Part shown: positions 17,809 to 27,500 of the stretch, in pieces
How positions within the stretch are numbered: position 1 is the first letter of the stretch
Layout: the number at the start of each line of letters is the position of its first letter
Assembly (NCBI GenBank): GCA_964569695.1
Contig: CAZMUA010000004.1
Coordinates: 95,853 to 159,852 of the forward strand
Reading direction: 5' to 3'
Origin: UBA8106 sp964569695
GTDB lineage: Bacteria > Acidobacteriota > Vicinamibacteria > Vicinamibacterales > UBA823
DNA length: 64,000 nt
Notes under the pieces: model-generated
The model's database searches: none
The model's input: only the letters and a program-made list of their open reading frames with translations
What the model was told of the DNA's origin: nothing
Program-made: the position numbers and the translations under genes

Positions 17809-18237
17809 ATGTCACTTTTAACGGTTCGTGCAGCCTCTAGGCGCCTTGGTGTTAGCTACTCCACCCTCAAACAGTGGATTTATAAAGGAAGCGTGCGAAC
17901 CACCAAGACTGATGGTGGGCACCACCGGCTGACCGAACTCGAAATCGAAAGGTTACTTGAGCGGCATGGCGATAAACCCACCGAGGCCCAGCAAGTAAAG
18001 CGGGCTCGCGGTGAGGCGAGCATTGCAATTAGCGGTCGAAATCAGCTGCAGGGAATTGTAGAGGAAATCCGGTCGGACGGATTGCTCTCGCAGATCTGTT
18101 TGCGGGTCGGCGACCAAAGGCTCACTGCCGTCATCACGCGAGACGCAGTCGCAGAACTTAAACTGAAGCGTGGCGATACCGCCGTAGCAATTATGAAATC
18201 GACGGAAGTGATGATCGCAAGGGAAACAAATGCATAG
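17809..18237 (+). CDS. HTH (MerR/excisionase-type) - Mop domain protein, probable molybdate-responsive regulator
   Basis: This 142-residue protein has an N-terminal DNA-binding domain (about residues 3-52) with LGVSYSTLKQWIYKGSV and the wing GGHHRLTE. A C-terminal Mop/TOBE domain (about residues 72-138) contains SGRNQLQGIVEEI and VAELKLKRGDTAVAIMKSTE. Mop domains bind molybdate or tungstate oxyanions. The protein probably senses intracellular molybdate and controls the divergent modBC genes. It is not a ModE orthologue (that family is longer with a LysR-like helix), but small HTH-Mop proteins of this kind occur in several phyla. The missing Mop domain of ModC is thus present on this separate protein. 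Confidence 0.82.
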   Translation: MSLLTVRAASRRLGVSYSTLKQWIYKGSVRTTKTDGGHHRLTELEIERLLERHGDKPTEAQQVKRARGEASIAISGRNQLQGIVEEIRSDGLLSQICLRVGDQRLTAVITRDAVAELKLKRGDTAVAIMKSTEVMIARETNA

Positions 18238-18270
18238 ATCGTTGCGACTCCAACCGTTGTCAGAACCTAT

Positions 18271-19281
18271 TTAATCCCAGGTTACAAAACCCATCGCATT
18301 CCCAGTACCCGCGTCCGATCGATAGCATGGCACATAGTCAACGACTGTCATGCTTAATTCAGTATCTGTAAGAGCGCCGGCAGTCGTAATCCAATTCTTC
18401 GTTTCTGATGTACCAGAGCGAAATCGGTCAGGAGGAATATTCACTAGCTGTGAACGATCTCCCGACTTCATTCCTTCAAGGAGCATGTTGTCAAATTCTT
18501 CATCGACAACGAAATGACTCAAGCCGCCGGAAGCAATCACTCCTACCCGGGCTTTACTATCCCAAGACGTCACAGCTCGATTGATCACTCGGCCAAAATC
18601 GAAGCACCGACCAACCGTCGGTTGATTCGGAGGAAAGAAAGTATTAAGTACAACTGGAACAGACGGAATGGCTATGTCATTCATAATCCGTCGATAAATG
18701 AATCCATAGGCGTGTGGTAAACCCTTACGGCCATTCGGTCCTTCCGGTAATACCTTCATTGCCGCAGCATCGAAACCTTCGTCCATGGCCGACCGAAGAA
18801 TATGTTCCCCAAGCTCCGGCACGCAAGGATAGGTCGCTCCACCTTCCGGTGAGTTGGCCCAGTGAGACAGACCTAAACCAGCTGGCATCTTGGCCAGCCG
18901 TTCCTTGGATGGAGGAATGTTGTCCACAGATTCGCCATAAAAAACGCTAAAAGGTGGTGTGAGAGCTTCAGTAAAAATCTCACGTTGGTCGTTGCCAACT
19001 ATTACAAGGGCATCAAGTGATGCCTTTGCAAATCTCTCTTGAAGTTGCTCAATAGCACGCTGGCAGGCTGCGTGTCTCTCGGTTCTCATTTCAATGGTGC
19101 ATTGTTCGGCCAAATTTTCTTTCGCTCGAACTTCCACCAATTCGTCAAATTTGTAAGTTCCACCACGAAACGGATGGCCTGGAGCTTTTTTATCCGCTTC
19201 AACCCGTCCCAGCCATTTTTCTGGAGGCGTTGACAAAAGCGGCCCGTGAGACGAGCCAAGTCCAAAAACAATATTAGCCAT
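18271..19281 (-). CDS. LigB-type class III extradiol ring-cleavage dioxygenase
   Basis: This 336-residue protein is similar to the catalytic subunit of protocatechuate 4,5-dioxygenase and related gallate dioxygenases, which open catechol-type rings with Fe(II) and O2. The N-terminal GLGSSHGPLL carries the first iron-ligand histidine. VIVGNDQREIF and GGLSHFVVDEEFD are conserved active-site segments, the latter holding the catalytic histidine region of LigB. No small LigA-type subunit gene is visible. It is the last gene of the minus-strand aromatic cluster, 12 bases after the binding-fold protein. The exact ring substrate is unknown. Confidence 0.88.
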   Translation of the reverse strand: MANIVFGLGSSHGPLLSTPPEKWLGRVEADKKAPGHPFRGGTYKFDELVEVRAKENLAEQCTIEMRTERHAACQRAIEQLQERFAKASLDALVIVGNDQREIFTEALTPPFSVFYGESVDNIPPSKERLAKMPAGLGLSHWANSPEGGATYPCVPELGEHILRSAMDEGFDAAAMKVLPEGPNGRKGLPHAYGFIYRRIMNDIAIPSVPVVLNTFFPPNQPTVGRCFDFGRVINRAVTSWDSKARVGVIASGGLSHFVVDEEFDNMLLEGMKSGDRSQLVNIPPDRFRSGTSETKNWITTAGALTDTELSMTVVDYVPCYRSDAGTGNAMGFVTWD

Positions 19282-19293
19282 ATACTCCCTTCG

Positions 19294-20181
19294 TTACAGA
19301 TCTGACACTAAAACCGATTTCTCGTACGCGGCCGTTCCGCCCTTACCTTCCGGAAAAATTTCCCAATCCTCGACCCACTCGTGAGTCGCGTCGAACATTT
19401 CTTTCGAGTACGGTTGGAACACGATTCTCTCGCCGGGGCCAAAGGTGCGAGTGTCCATGATCTCGTGGAACCGCTCAGGAAATATTTTCTTGTAGTAATG
19501 CGTGTATAACTCAGGACGTAAATCTATATCCGCTTGTGCACGCTTCAGTGCACGATAACACTTCCGAACGTCGGAAGGATCCACATCCTCCTCGACCATT
19601 GCGGCCACCATGAACGTCGTATCGATAATCTTCCGGAATCCTAATTGCTCGAGCAGGTATAACGGACCGCCGAACGCGTTCCCCGCTGGCACTTCTCCGT
19701 CCACCAATAACTCAAGCCGTTGAAAGAGCATTCCGCCAAAATGCAGCTTAATCTGGTCACGTGTCAGAAACGCCTCAAGTGCCTGGATCGTCGAGTAGTG
19801 ACTACCTGATTGATAGCCGACAGTGATCGGAACATTAGCTAGATCTTCTGGTCGCTTGATAGAAGAATCCGGCGGAACATAAATACCAGACGGACTTACC
19901 GAGTAGGCCTCCCCCCAAACCCGACCGTGGCCAGCTGATGCCGCCATATTAACCGTCCAATGGCAGGCAGAACTAATTGAACAACCTCGACCTTGCCCTT
20001 CAAAACTTTGATAGGCACCGCTTCGGAGATCAGGAGAAATCTCTTCGGCTGTCTTGATACTGCTGACGCTGCGCTTTCCACTGCGAAATTCGTAGTCTAA
20101 ACCCGCGTCCGAAAAGTAGCCTTTTTCATGAGCGACAAATTCTTGAAGTCGCATGTGTGGAGCAATAAGAAATTTACCCAT
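19294..20181 (-). CDS. Periplasmic-binding-fold protein without signal peptide (NMT1/THI5 or 4,5-dihydroxyphthalate decarboxylase-like)
   Basis: This 295-residue protein looks like an ABC substrate-binding protein of the nitrate/sulfonate/thiamine-precursor type (PHMRLQEFVAHEKGYFSDAG at the start, then RPEDLANVPITVGYQSGSHY). It begins directly with the mature fold and has no signal peptide or lipobox, and no permease or ATPase is nearby. A cytosolic enzymatic or ligand-sensing role is therefore more likely than transport. Some cytosolic members of this fold are decarboxylases of dihydroxyphthalate-type acids. It lies between an HpaB-type hydroxylase (23-base gap) and a ring-cleavage dioxygenase (12-base gap), which supports a part in aromatic breakdown. 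The function remains open. Confidence 0.7.
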   Translation of the reverse strand: MGKFLIAPHMRLQEFVAHEKGYFSDAGLDYEFRSGKRSVSSIKTAEEISPDLRSGAYQSFEGQGRGCSISSACHWTVNMAASAGHGRVWGEAYSVSPSGIYVPPDSSIKRPEDLANVPITVGYQSGSHYSTIQALEAFLTRDQIKLHFGGMLFQRLELLVDGEVPAGNAFGGPLYLLEQLGFRKIIDTTFMVAAMVEEDVDPSDVRKCYRALKRAQADIDLRPELYTHYYKKIFPERFHEIMDTRTFGPGERIVFQPYSKEMFDATHEWVEDWEIFPEGKGGTAAYEKSVLVSDL

Positions 20182-20204
20182 GGAGTGCAGCGCTGCCGCC
20201 CTTT

Positions 20205-21710
20205 CTATCCTTTTTTTGAACCAGTAACGGGCCGCTCTAAATCTAAAAATTTCGAGACCAATTCAATACCATTAGACAAATCAGAACGCCGATAAGCATT
20301 TGCGACGACCATCGTTGGATCTCCTGAGTGTAACCGTTCATAGAGTTGCTGTCGACTGCCGTAAGAGTCACCAGTCAAATCCCAAGCCAGCTTGCACAAT
20401 TTATGACGATCGATTGGCGTTGTTCCCTTACCACGCATGTAAATGTCCAAGTGTTTCTTTAATTCTGGAACATCCCAGTCTTCAGCAGTTGGCAAGAAAA
20501 TGAGCGAGCTTGTACCAATGTGTTCGACAAGTTCAATAAATCGTTCTGAAACCATCGTCACTAGAGCCCGACGTTCAGGCGCAGGCTTGGGACGATACAG
20601 ACCTCCTTGTGATCGCACACAATCAATTTCTCCAGCTCGAAGATTTGTCCGACACAATTCGAGATATGTACACATCTCACCGAGAGTACCTGCCACATTC
20701 GGCCGCTGGTCGACTCCGGACGTCGTAGCCAGTAAATAAGCAACCGCAACGAGAATCTCCATTCGCATTTGCGTCAAGACCGAACCAGCATAACTCGCCC
20801 ATGACATCACGTTCCCTCGAAACAATCGATTCGCTGCCAGTGGCTCTCGATACAAAAAGATGCGTTCCCAAGGCACAAACACATCGTCAAAAATTGCGAG
20901 CGAGTCAATTTCGTCAAAGCTAGCAGAAACTGGATGGTCTAGTGGATTGCGGCCAGAAAAAGCTTCTCGAGCAACTTGCTTTAATCCAGGCGCGTTGCAT
21001 GGAATAGTGAACCAGATAGCAAAGTCCTTTTCATCTTCCTGAAACTGGTACGTCGGCGAAACTAGGATCTCATTCGAGAATATTCCAAACGTGTTAAACC
21101 TGGCACCGCGGACGACGATCCCATCATCACGCTCCTTGACTACCCTGACGCACCTGTCAGGATCTTCAGAAGGGCGGAGTGACTTATCCATACATGGATC
21201 ATGTAATCCATGCGATAGACACAAATCGTGATCACGCGCATAGTCAAGATAGGTTCTGGTATTGCGCGCGAAATCTGGGTTAAGTTCCGCCAATTGGTCA
21301 TGAATATCGTAGTAACCAACTACCATCGACGCGCAAAAATCTGGTAATCGGCCGCACATCCCGAATACTTCACGGACCCAGATCTCAGTATTAGCACGTC
21401 GGAGCAGTAAATCTTCTGGTGCGGTTGGTAGATGGTAAGAGTAAGACGCCCGACGCCCGTTTTCCTGCTCATAGGTCATTATTTCTGAGGTCTCCGGAGC
21501 GTGCTGCATGTCGTAAATCCGGGCAATGTTTTTAGCCATCGTTGAAAAAACTGGATGTGTCGTTACATCCTCGATGCGTTGCCCGCGGTACCACACCTCA
21601 CGTCCGTCCCGCAAACTCTCTAAGTATCGCCTGCCATCCAGAGCACCTTTGCCTTCAGACTCTTGGTACGGTGTGACCGTACGGTCTATTCCTGCAGTCG
21701 TCTCACTCAT
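20205..21710 (-). CDS. HpaB-family flavin-dependent aromatic hydroxylase
   Basis: This 501-residue enzyme resembles the oxygenase component of 4-hydroxyphenylacetate 3-monooxygenase, which uses free FADH2 and O2 to hydroxylate phenols next to an existing hydroxyl. DGREVWYRGQRIEDVTTHP is the typical N-terminal region, LSHGLHDPCMDKS and VVRGARFNTFGIFSNEILV lie mid-protein, and FDDVFVPWERIF and PIDRHKLCKLAWDLTGDSYG are further family landmarks. The length fits the family. No HpaC-type flavin reductase is encoded nearby, so reduced flavin must come from elsewhere. Family members also include decarboxylating and dehydrating enzymes, so the reaction is inferred. Confidence 0.88.
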   Translation of the reverse strand: MSETTAGIDRTVTPYQESEGKGALDGRRYLESLRDGREVWYRGQRIEDVTTHPVFSTMAKNIARIYDMQHAPETSEIMTYEQENGRRASYSYHLPTAPEDLLLRRANTEIWVREVFGMCGRLPDFCASMVVGYYDIHDQLAELNPDFARNTRTYLDYARDHDLCLSHGLHDPCMDKSLRPSEDPDRCVRVVKERDDGIVVRGARFNTFGIFSNEILVSPTYQFQEDEKDFAIWFTIPCNAPGLKQVAREAFSGRNPLDHPVSASFDEIDSLAIFDDVFVPWERIFLYREPLAANRLFRGNVMSWASYAGSVLTQMRMEILVAVAYLLATTSGVDQRPNVAGTLGEMCTYLELCRTNLRAGEIDCVRSQGGLYRPKPAPERRALVTMVSERFIELVEHIGTSSLIFLPTAEDWDVPELKKHLDIYMRGKGTTPIDRHKLCKLAWDLTGDSYGSRQQLYERLHSGDPTMVVANAYRRSDLSNGIELVSKFLDLERPVTGSKKG

Positions 21711-21757
21711 TAAATAAGCCTCATAATCATCAGCACGGTATTAGTCCTAGACATCTG

Positions 21758-23209
21758 TCAGGTATCAATACCCGCTAGGATTGCCTTGTATTTTTCTGCT
21801 ACTTTTCCTCTCAGAGTATCACTTGCTTTAGCGACCGGTGGAAATTTGTCTTTCCATTCAAATGGTCGACAAGCATCAATAATTGCCCGTGAATTCAGGC
21901 GCTCACCAGGTCGCAACATGGGGTCAAGTGGACCACTCCAAGTTCTGCGAATGATGTCAATGTCTTCTGCTGGATTACTTCTGGTAGACAAGGCCCAAAT
22001 GACCTCAAAAGTGTTTGTTGGATCGATGTCTTCATCCACTACCACAACATAGCGACCGAGGTAATTACCAGATTGGCAACCAGCTGTGAGCAATCCCGCC
22101 TGTTTCGCATGGCCAGCGTACGCCTGTTTAATTGATATCACGTTAAAAAGTCGAGGCCCGCCAGCTTCATGGCACCATACACCCTGGACACCATTTAATC
22201 CTGCCCTCTCTACCTCGTCCCAAATCATGCCAGATTTCATAACACACTTGCTAAAAGAGAAGTCCGATGGCGGTTGCATCGGGCTCGCCATGGTTAGAAT
22301 GGGATCGTCACGATAGTAAATCCGCTCAATCCGGACAACTGGCTCATCGCTTACAGCACTCGCATAGTAGCCAGTAAATTCCCCAAATGGACCCTCAGCC
22401 CGAACGTCGCCGGCATGCATAGCACCTTCCAAAATAATCTCACTGTGGGCCGGCATCGGCAGGCCATAGCATTCAGACCGAATTGTTTCAAACGGCCGGC
22501 CACGATGTCCACCAGCCCACGCGAATTCCGAAAGTCCAAACCTTAGTTCGTTCCCAGCTCCAAGAAATAAAAGTGGATCATGCCCGCAGCTGATCAGCAC
22601 AGGGCACGGTTGTCCTCGACGAAAATATTTTTCTCGAATCTGCCGACCTTGTTTTCCAGGTGACATCCATAGCCCAACGGTTCGTTGATCATGGAGCATC
22701 GCCCGATAGGTGCCAACATTAACCCAGTCGTCGTCTGGGTCGTACATAATCACAAGATCATCAGTGCCAATGTATCGTCCACCATCTCGTTCGTGAAGAA
22801 GTGGTGCAGGAAATTTATTTAAGTCAACATCGTCATCACGATCAATATTCTGAAGAATCGGTCCGGTCTCCACAGTTTCAGGTGCAAGTGACTTATGTAA
22901 TTGCATTCGGTCACGGTACGAACGGACGACATCCATGGGAGTTTCTGGTACTGGAAATCCAAGAGCGATTGCTAAACGCTTGCGCGAATTCATGGTCCCA
23001 GATACAACACGAAATCCATCTGGGAATCCTGGAATCTTTTGAAACAAAATGGCTGGTGGGTTGGCATGCGTATGGTGGACAATTTCCGTAAACGCACCCA
23101 TTTCCAAATTACAATCTACGCCATCCACTGTCAGCAGTTCACCAACATCAGCCGCCCGTTTTAGTAATTCCCGGAGATCTTCATGAGGGTGTTCGTAGGC
23201 ATTGTACAT
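21758..23209 (-). CDS. UbiD-family prenylated-FMN decarboxylase
   Basis: This 483-residue member of the UbiD family uses prenylated FMN for reversible decarboxylation of aromatic or alpha,beta-unsaturated acids. EGPFGEFTGYYAS is the conserved active-site segment with the catalytic glutamate region. YIGTDDLVIMYDPDDDWVNV and LISCGHDPLLFLGAGNELRF are other hallmarks. No ubiX (prenyltransferase making the cofactor) is in the window. It sits upstream of the HpaB-type hydroxylase gene by 47 bases and downstream of an MFS carrier. This fits decarboxylation of a hydroxybenzoate-type acid before or after hydroxylation. Ubiquinone synthesis is less likely, given the context. Confidence 0.9.
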   Translation of the reverse strand: MYNAYEHPHEDLRELLKRAADVGELLTVDGVDCNLEMGAFTEIVHHTHANPPAILFQKIPGFPDGFRVVSGTMNSRKRLAIALGFPVPETPMDVVRSYRDRMQLHKSLAPETVETGPILQNIDRDDDVDLNKFPAPLLHERDGGRYIGTDDLVIMYDPDDDWVNVGTYRAMLHDQRTVGLWMSPGKQGRQIREKYFRRGQPCPVLISCGHDPLLFLGAGNELRFGLSEFAWAGGHRGRPFETIRSECYGLPMPAHSEIILEGAMHAGDVRAEGPFGEFTGYYASAVSDEPVVRIERIYYRDDPILTMASPMQPPSDFSFSKCVMKSGMIWDEVERAGLNGVQGVWCHEAGGPRLFNVISIKQAYAGHAKQAGLLTAGCQSGNYLGRYVVVVDEDIDPTNTFEVIWALSTRSNPAEDIDIIRRTWSGPLDPMLRPGERLNSRAIIDACRPFEWKDKFPPVAKASDTLRGKVAEKYKAILAGIDT

Positions 23210-23277
23210 AGCGCATGATCTCCAATGAGATGTTTATGATTGCCCCACAACTCACGCAGTACTAATTTTGAAAACTC

Positions 23278-24537
23278 TCACGCAGACGTTTCTGAGGCTT
23301 GTACCCGAGACTGCTCCAGGGCGATTATTCGATCTCTATAAGTAGTCTTCACACTCAATAAAGATAAGCCGGCCGCAATCGACGCCACGGCGAGCATGAT
23401 AAAAGCATTCCTGTAACTACCCTGTGTGTCGGACATATAGCCAACAAGCGGCGGCCCGATAGCGAATCCAACTGTCACGCACGCAGTCAAAATCCCTATT
23501 GTCTTCCCTAGCACCTTAGGCCCAAAACAGTGCTTCGATAAGACTGGGATGTCTACAATCGAACCGCCGTGGGATAAACCACGCGTAATGGTAAATGCAA
23601 CCAGCGCAGACAACATGGAAATGGGAAACATCAGTAACACGGACACAGCCATCATGAAATAACAGAGCTGGATGCCTTTCACCGAACGCTTATCGTATAG
23701 CCATCCAAAGCCAAGCTTGCCCGCAATACTAACGGCGAACACGGCACTCTTTATCCAAGCTGCGTTCATGGGACTGTAATTAACCTCCTGAATGAGATAC
23801 AGCATAAGATGTTGCCCCAGCGACTGATCCGTAAACCCAATCAAGCCCACAGCCAGGCCAATCATCCAGAACGACCGGCTTTTCAGCACATCTGAAAAAT
23901 CTATCTCGGCGGCAGCACTCTCCTCGCGTTTGGTTTGCAATGAACTATCTGCAAGTCCTGCGCCGTCGGTTTCAGCATCTTGAGAATCTTTAACGATCCG
24001 CAAGAAAACTGGGAGCGCAACTGTCCAAATGCCAATGCTCAGCAGTGCTACCGTCATCCGCCAGCCATAGATGCTAATCAGCCATGTCGCTAATGGTGGG
24101 GTAAAAGTCCCCGCGACACTCGTACCAAGTAACGCCGAACCAATAGCAAGACCTTGCTGGTGCATAAACCGCTGCGAAACCAGCACCTTGATGGCGATCA
24201 TGCAGGAAATTGAACCCATTCCCAGCACAAGACCGACGAGATAAAACTGCCAGAGCGATTGCACCCAGAGAAATCCTAGCATCGCAATGATCGACACGCA
24301 GGAAGCAACGACCACGATTTTTCGAATGCTAAATTTGTCGACAAGGACGCCAAAAAAAATACCAAAGACAGCGCCAGCGCCGAATTTGAGTGTTGCAACA
24401 AACGTCACCTGCGCACGACCCCATCCGAATTCGTCGATGATTGGTGCGTAGATGACTGGCATCACCATCGTAGGTATCCCGAAGGTAAAGACAATCGTAA
24501 GAAAGGACGCGGCAACAATTGGCCAATTTTTAGTCAT
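23278..24537 (-). CDS. MFS transporter (OFA/monocarboxylate-like), putative aromatic acid carrier
   Basis: This 419-residue major facilitator has twelve predicted transmembrane segments in two halves, with a soluble central loop of about 30 residues (around residues 190-225) between helices 6 and 7. An MFS-type loop motif appears as GVLVDKFSIRKIV after helix 2. It resembles the oxalate/formate and monocarboxylate branch. It is first in the run MFS-UbiD-HpaB-binding-fold-LigB and so may import the aromatic acid those enzymes handle. The stop codon of the NHL gene is only eight bases upstream of its ATG, so transcription probably comes from that gene. Confidence 0.88.
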   Translation of the reverse strand: MTKNWPIVAASFLTIVFTFGIPTMVMPVIYAPIIDEFGWGRAQVTFVATLKFGAGAVFGIFFGVLVDKFSIRKIVVVASCVSIIAMLGFLWVQSLWQFYLVGLVLGMGSISCMIAIKVLVSQRFMHQQGLAIGSALLGTSVAGTFTPPLATWLISIYGWRMTVALLSIGIWTVALPVFLRIVKDSQDAETDGAGLADSSLQTKREESAAAEIDFSDVLKSRSFWMIGLAVGLIGFTDQSLGQHLMLYLIQEVNYSPMNAAWIKSAVFAVSIAGKLGFGWLYDKRSVKGIQLCYFMMAVSVLLMFPISMLSALVAFTITRGLSHGGSIVDIPVLSKHCFGPKVLGKTIGILTACVTVGFAIGPPLVGYMSDTQGSYRNAFIMLAVASIAAGLSLLSVKTTYRDRIIALEQSRVQASETSA

Positions 24538-24545
24538 AATGTTTC

Positions 24546-27500
24546 TTACCGAGCGATAACATCGATTAACTGCCCGCCCATATCGACGAACTCAACGTGT
24601 GATTCTAACCGACCAGTTGCTCCAGCAATCATAAAAAGCTGAGTCGAGTTCCCCTGCCCGTCATTATACGGAAATACCAGTTTACCTGACGCTGAACTAT
24701 CCGTCAGAACAGGAATCTCGGTCAAGATCTCATCACCTCTGAGATTCGTCGTCACTTGACGCGCCGACCAAGCAATTGGGACGTCCGATGCAATACTTAA
24801 AGAGCCCGCGAACTGCACACGATTAAACAAACTACCGAGAGTGAATGTATTCTGAACTCCTTGCAAGATCAGCCGTTCATCACGATCTACCTCTTGACCA
24901 TCTAGATCCCTTAGCACGAACCGTACCGAGGCAGCGTGTTCAGCAGGATTTGCAATCACCAAATCGAGCCGTGTCATCTGACCGTGGCGAATTAGATCTG
25001 GCATGGACTGGATTGGAATCCTCGCATACGTTACATCCGCGACTGGCTCAAGACCGACCCTGGTAACCAGTCCCGCATCCGACCGTGACACCAATGCAGA
25101 GATCAATGGTGTAAATGAGGAGGTTGGATGCACAACCGCATACGTACGGCGTGGAATCAAACTACCGGTCGATGGCTGCCAGATGAACGCTTCCTTCGGT
25201 GGCACTTCGTATTGTTGATACTCAATTTCATGACCTTCGTCATCGATAAGAGCTATCTCTCCTTGCACCGGCTCATTCTCTACATTCAACAAGACTATGT
25301 CGGTTTCGTATCCTCCACCAATCATTACATGCGGTAGAACGGTCACAGAGGTCGGCGACAAACCACGCACCACTGGAGCCATGGAGATTATTTCTTCACC
25401 ATACTTGTTTTCTAGAACATGCCAAGCCGCTACTGATACAGGAGTATTCGAAGTCACTTCAAGTGCTCCAGTATCGAAGGACCCATCCAGTAGTTCTGCC
25501 ACATCAAGGGTCATTGAGGCACCAAAAGTCAGCGTCTCCGACGTCGAACTTATGGCATTTCCTGAACGCAGCGTGAAACGCACCGCTTGGGACGACTCTG
25601 TTTCATTAGTGACATTGATGACGGTCTTCGCACCATCACGTCCATCGGCCAGAACCAACGCATGCATCGTAGGAACTTCAAGTCGAGCTGCTACTTGATT
25701 AAGGAGAAGACGACTTTGTTGTTCAGTTTGTGTATCCATCATGATCTTGGTGCGAGTTTTCATCCACACACCTGCAACTCCAGCATCCACTTGGAGCTTT
25801 CCCTGACCCATAATGAGTTCTGGTTCCTTTAATGCAAGGATAGGGTCCAACGAACTGAAACGGTCCACGCCATTTGGCGGCACCTCGATACGGTGGCGAC
25901 TAGAAGGATCTCTAAATATAAGCATCCGAGCCCAGTGCGAATCCATCACGTACAGCTGTTGATTGATACTGTCGAATGCCAATCCGCGTGGGTCATACAA
26001 TTGGTCCTGTGCGGACACATCCCTTAACACTTGTCCAGATTGACTCGTCTTGTCGCGCTGACCGAGCACAGCCAAAGCAGTCGAATGGTTTTTCATTCGA
26101 TCCGCTGTGACATCGAATACAAGTACACGGTCCGTACCCTGGTCAGCAACATACAGCCGTTGCTTTACATGGTCATACGCTACACCATTCGGTGAAGCTA
26201 GACTTTTTCCCGTGATAACTTTACCTGAACCTCGCAATTGAGTTGCCGGCGTCGTACTAGAAAAATCCGGTTGCCCGAGAACTGAGATCGCAGCCATTCC
26301 GTCTTGTATTACGTCTGGTGCCACAGCAAAAACAAGCAAGCGGTGGTTCCTGTTGTCTACAACGAAGAGGCGGTCGTTATCAGCGTCGTACGCTAGATGT
26401 CCAGGTGAACTCAAGCTGTGGGCCGCCAACCCAGGGTCACTTGACGTGAAATCTGGCTGGCCAAGTACATTGATCGCATCAGAACCACTGGTCAGTCGAT
26501 CACGATCAATGTCGAATACGAGCACTCGATGATTTCCGCCGTCAGCAACAAAAGCTCGCCGATGCTTGAAGTCAATCGCAATGCCCACAGGCAACATATT
26601 CGATGCAATTCCTCGACCGATATCGACGGCGAAATCGAAACGGTTACGAGCTGTTTGCGGTTCCTGGGTTTCGAAGTCAGGTTGTCCTAGAACCGCCACA
26701 GCCGCATGACCTCCGCCCAAAGATAACGTCTCGGGATTGGCTTCATAAATCAGGACACGGTCGTTCCATCCGTCACCCACATACAGACGCTTATCCAAAA
26801 CGTCATAGGCCAGTGCAAGAGGCACGTTGATACCCGTTGCTGACCTGGCTGCTTTTGCCGTCTGGAAGTCTGGCTGGCCAAAAACCCAACGCGCCTCATA
26901 CTCCAACAAACGATTGTGGCGATCGAGACGAAAACCAAGGACCCGATTGTTGTATTCGTCAGCAACCCAGAGCCGATGGTCTACCGCGTCGAGCGCCACG
27001 GCGCGCGCCATCGTCGTTGTCCGAGCATCCAACCTGTCATTGGCCATCCGACGATTAAAGTCATCACGCCCTGCATCATCTACGTGGCCAATCACATCGA
27101 GTGCAGCGAGCCCACTGCGGAGCACGTCCGGTCTGATGTCAAAAGCCATAACACGGTTTCCACCAGGAAAACCCTCAGAGACATAAAGCATTTGCTTCTC
27201 AGAATCGACCGATGGATCCTTGGGAAAAGCGAATCGTGTTTGTGAAATGACTGGATCGAATGTCGTGAAATCCGGCTGACCCACAACAACGAAGGCCTCT
27301 AGATTATCCTGCAGCTTGTCCGGCGCCGCTTCGAACACCAGAATTCTATTATCAGGCAATTGGCTCACGAACAAGCGCTTATGCAACCGGTCATAATCTA
27401 GGCCACCAGGCGTGATCGATCTCACACCAAATCGATTTTCCGGCCTCGCGCGAGCGCCGGAGAAACGTGGCGTGTTCGTGTAGAAATCCGGTTGACCAAG

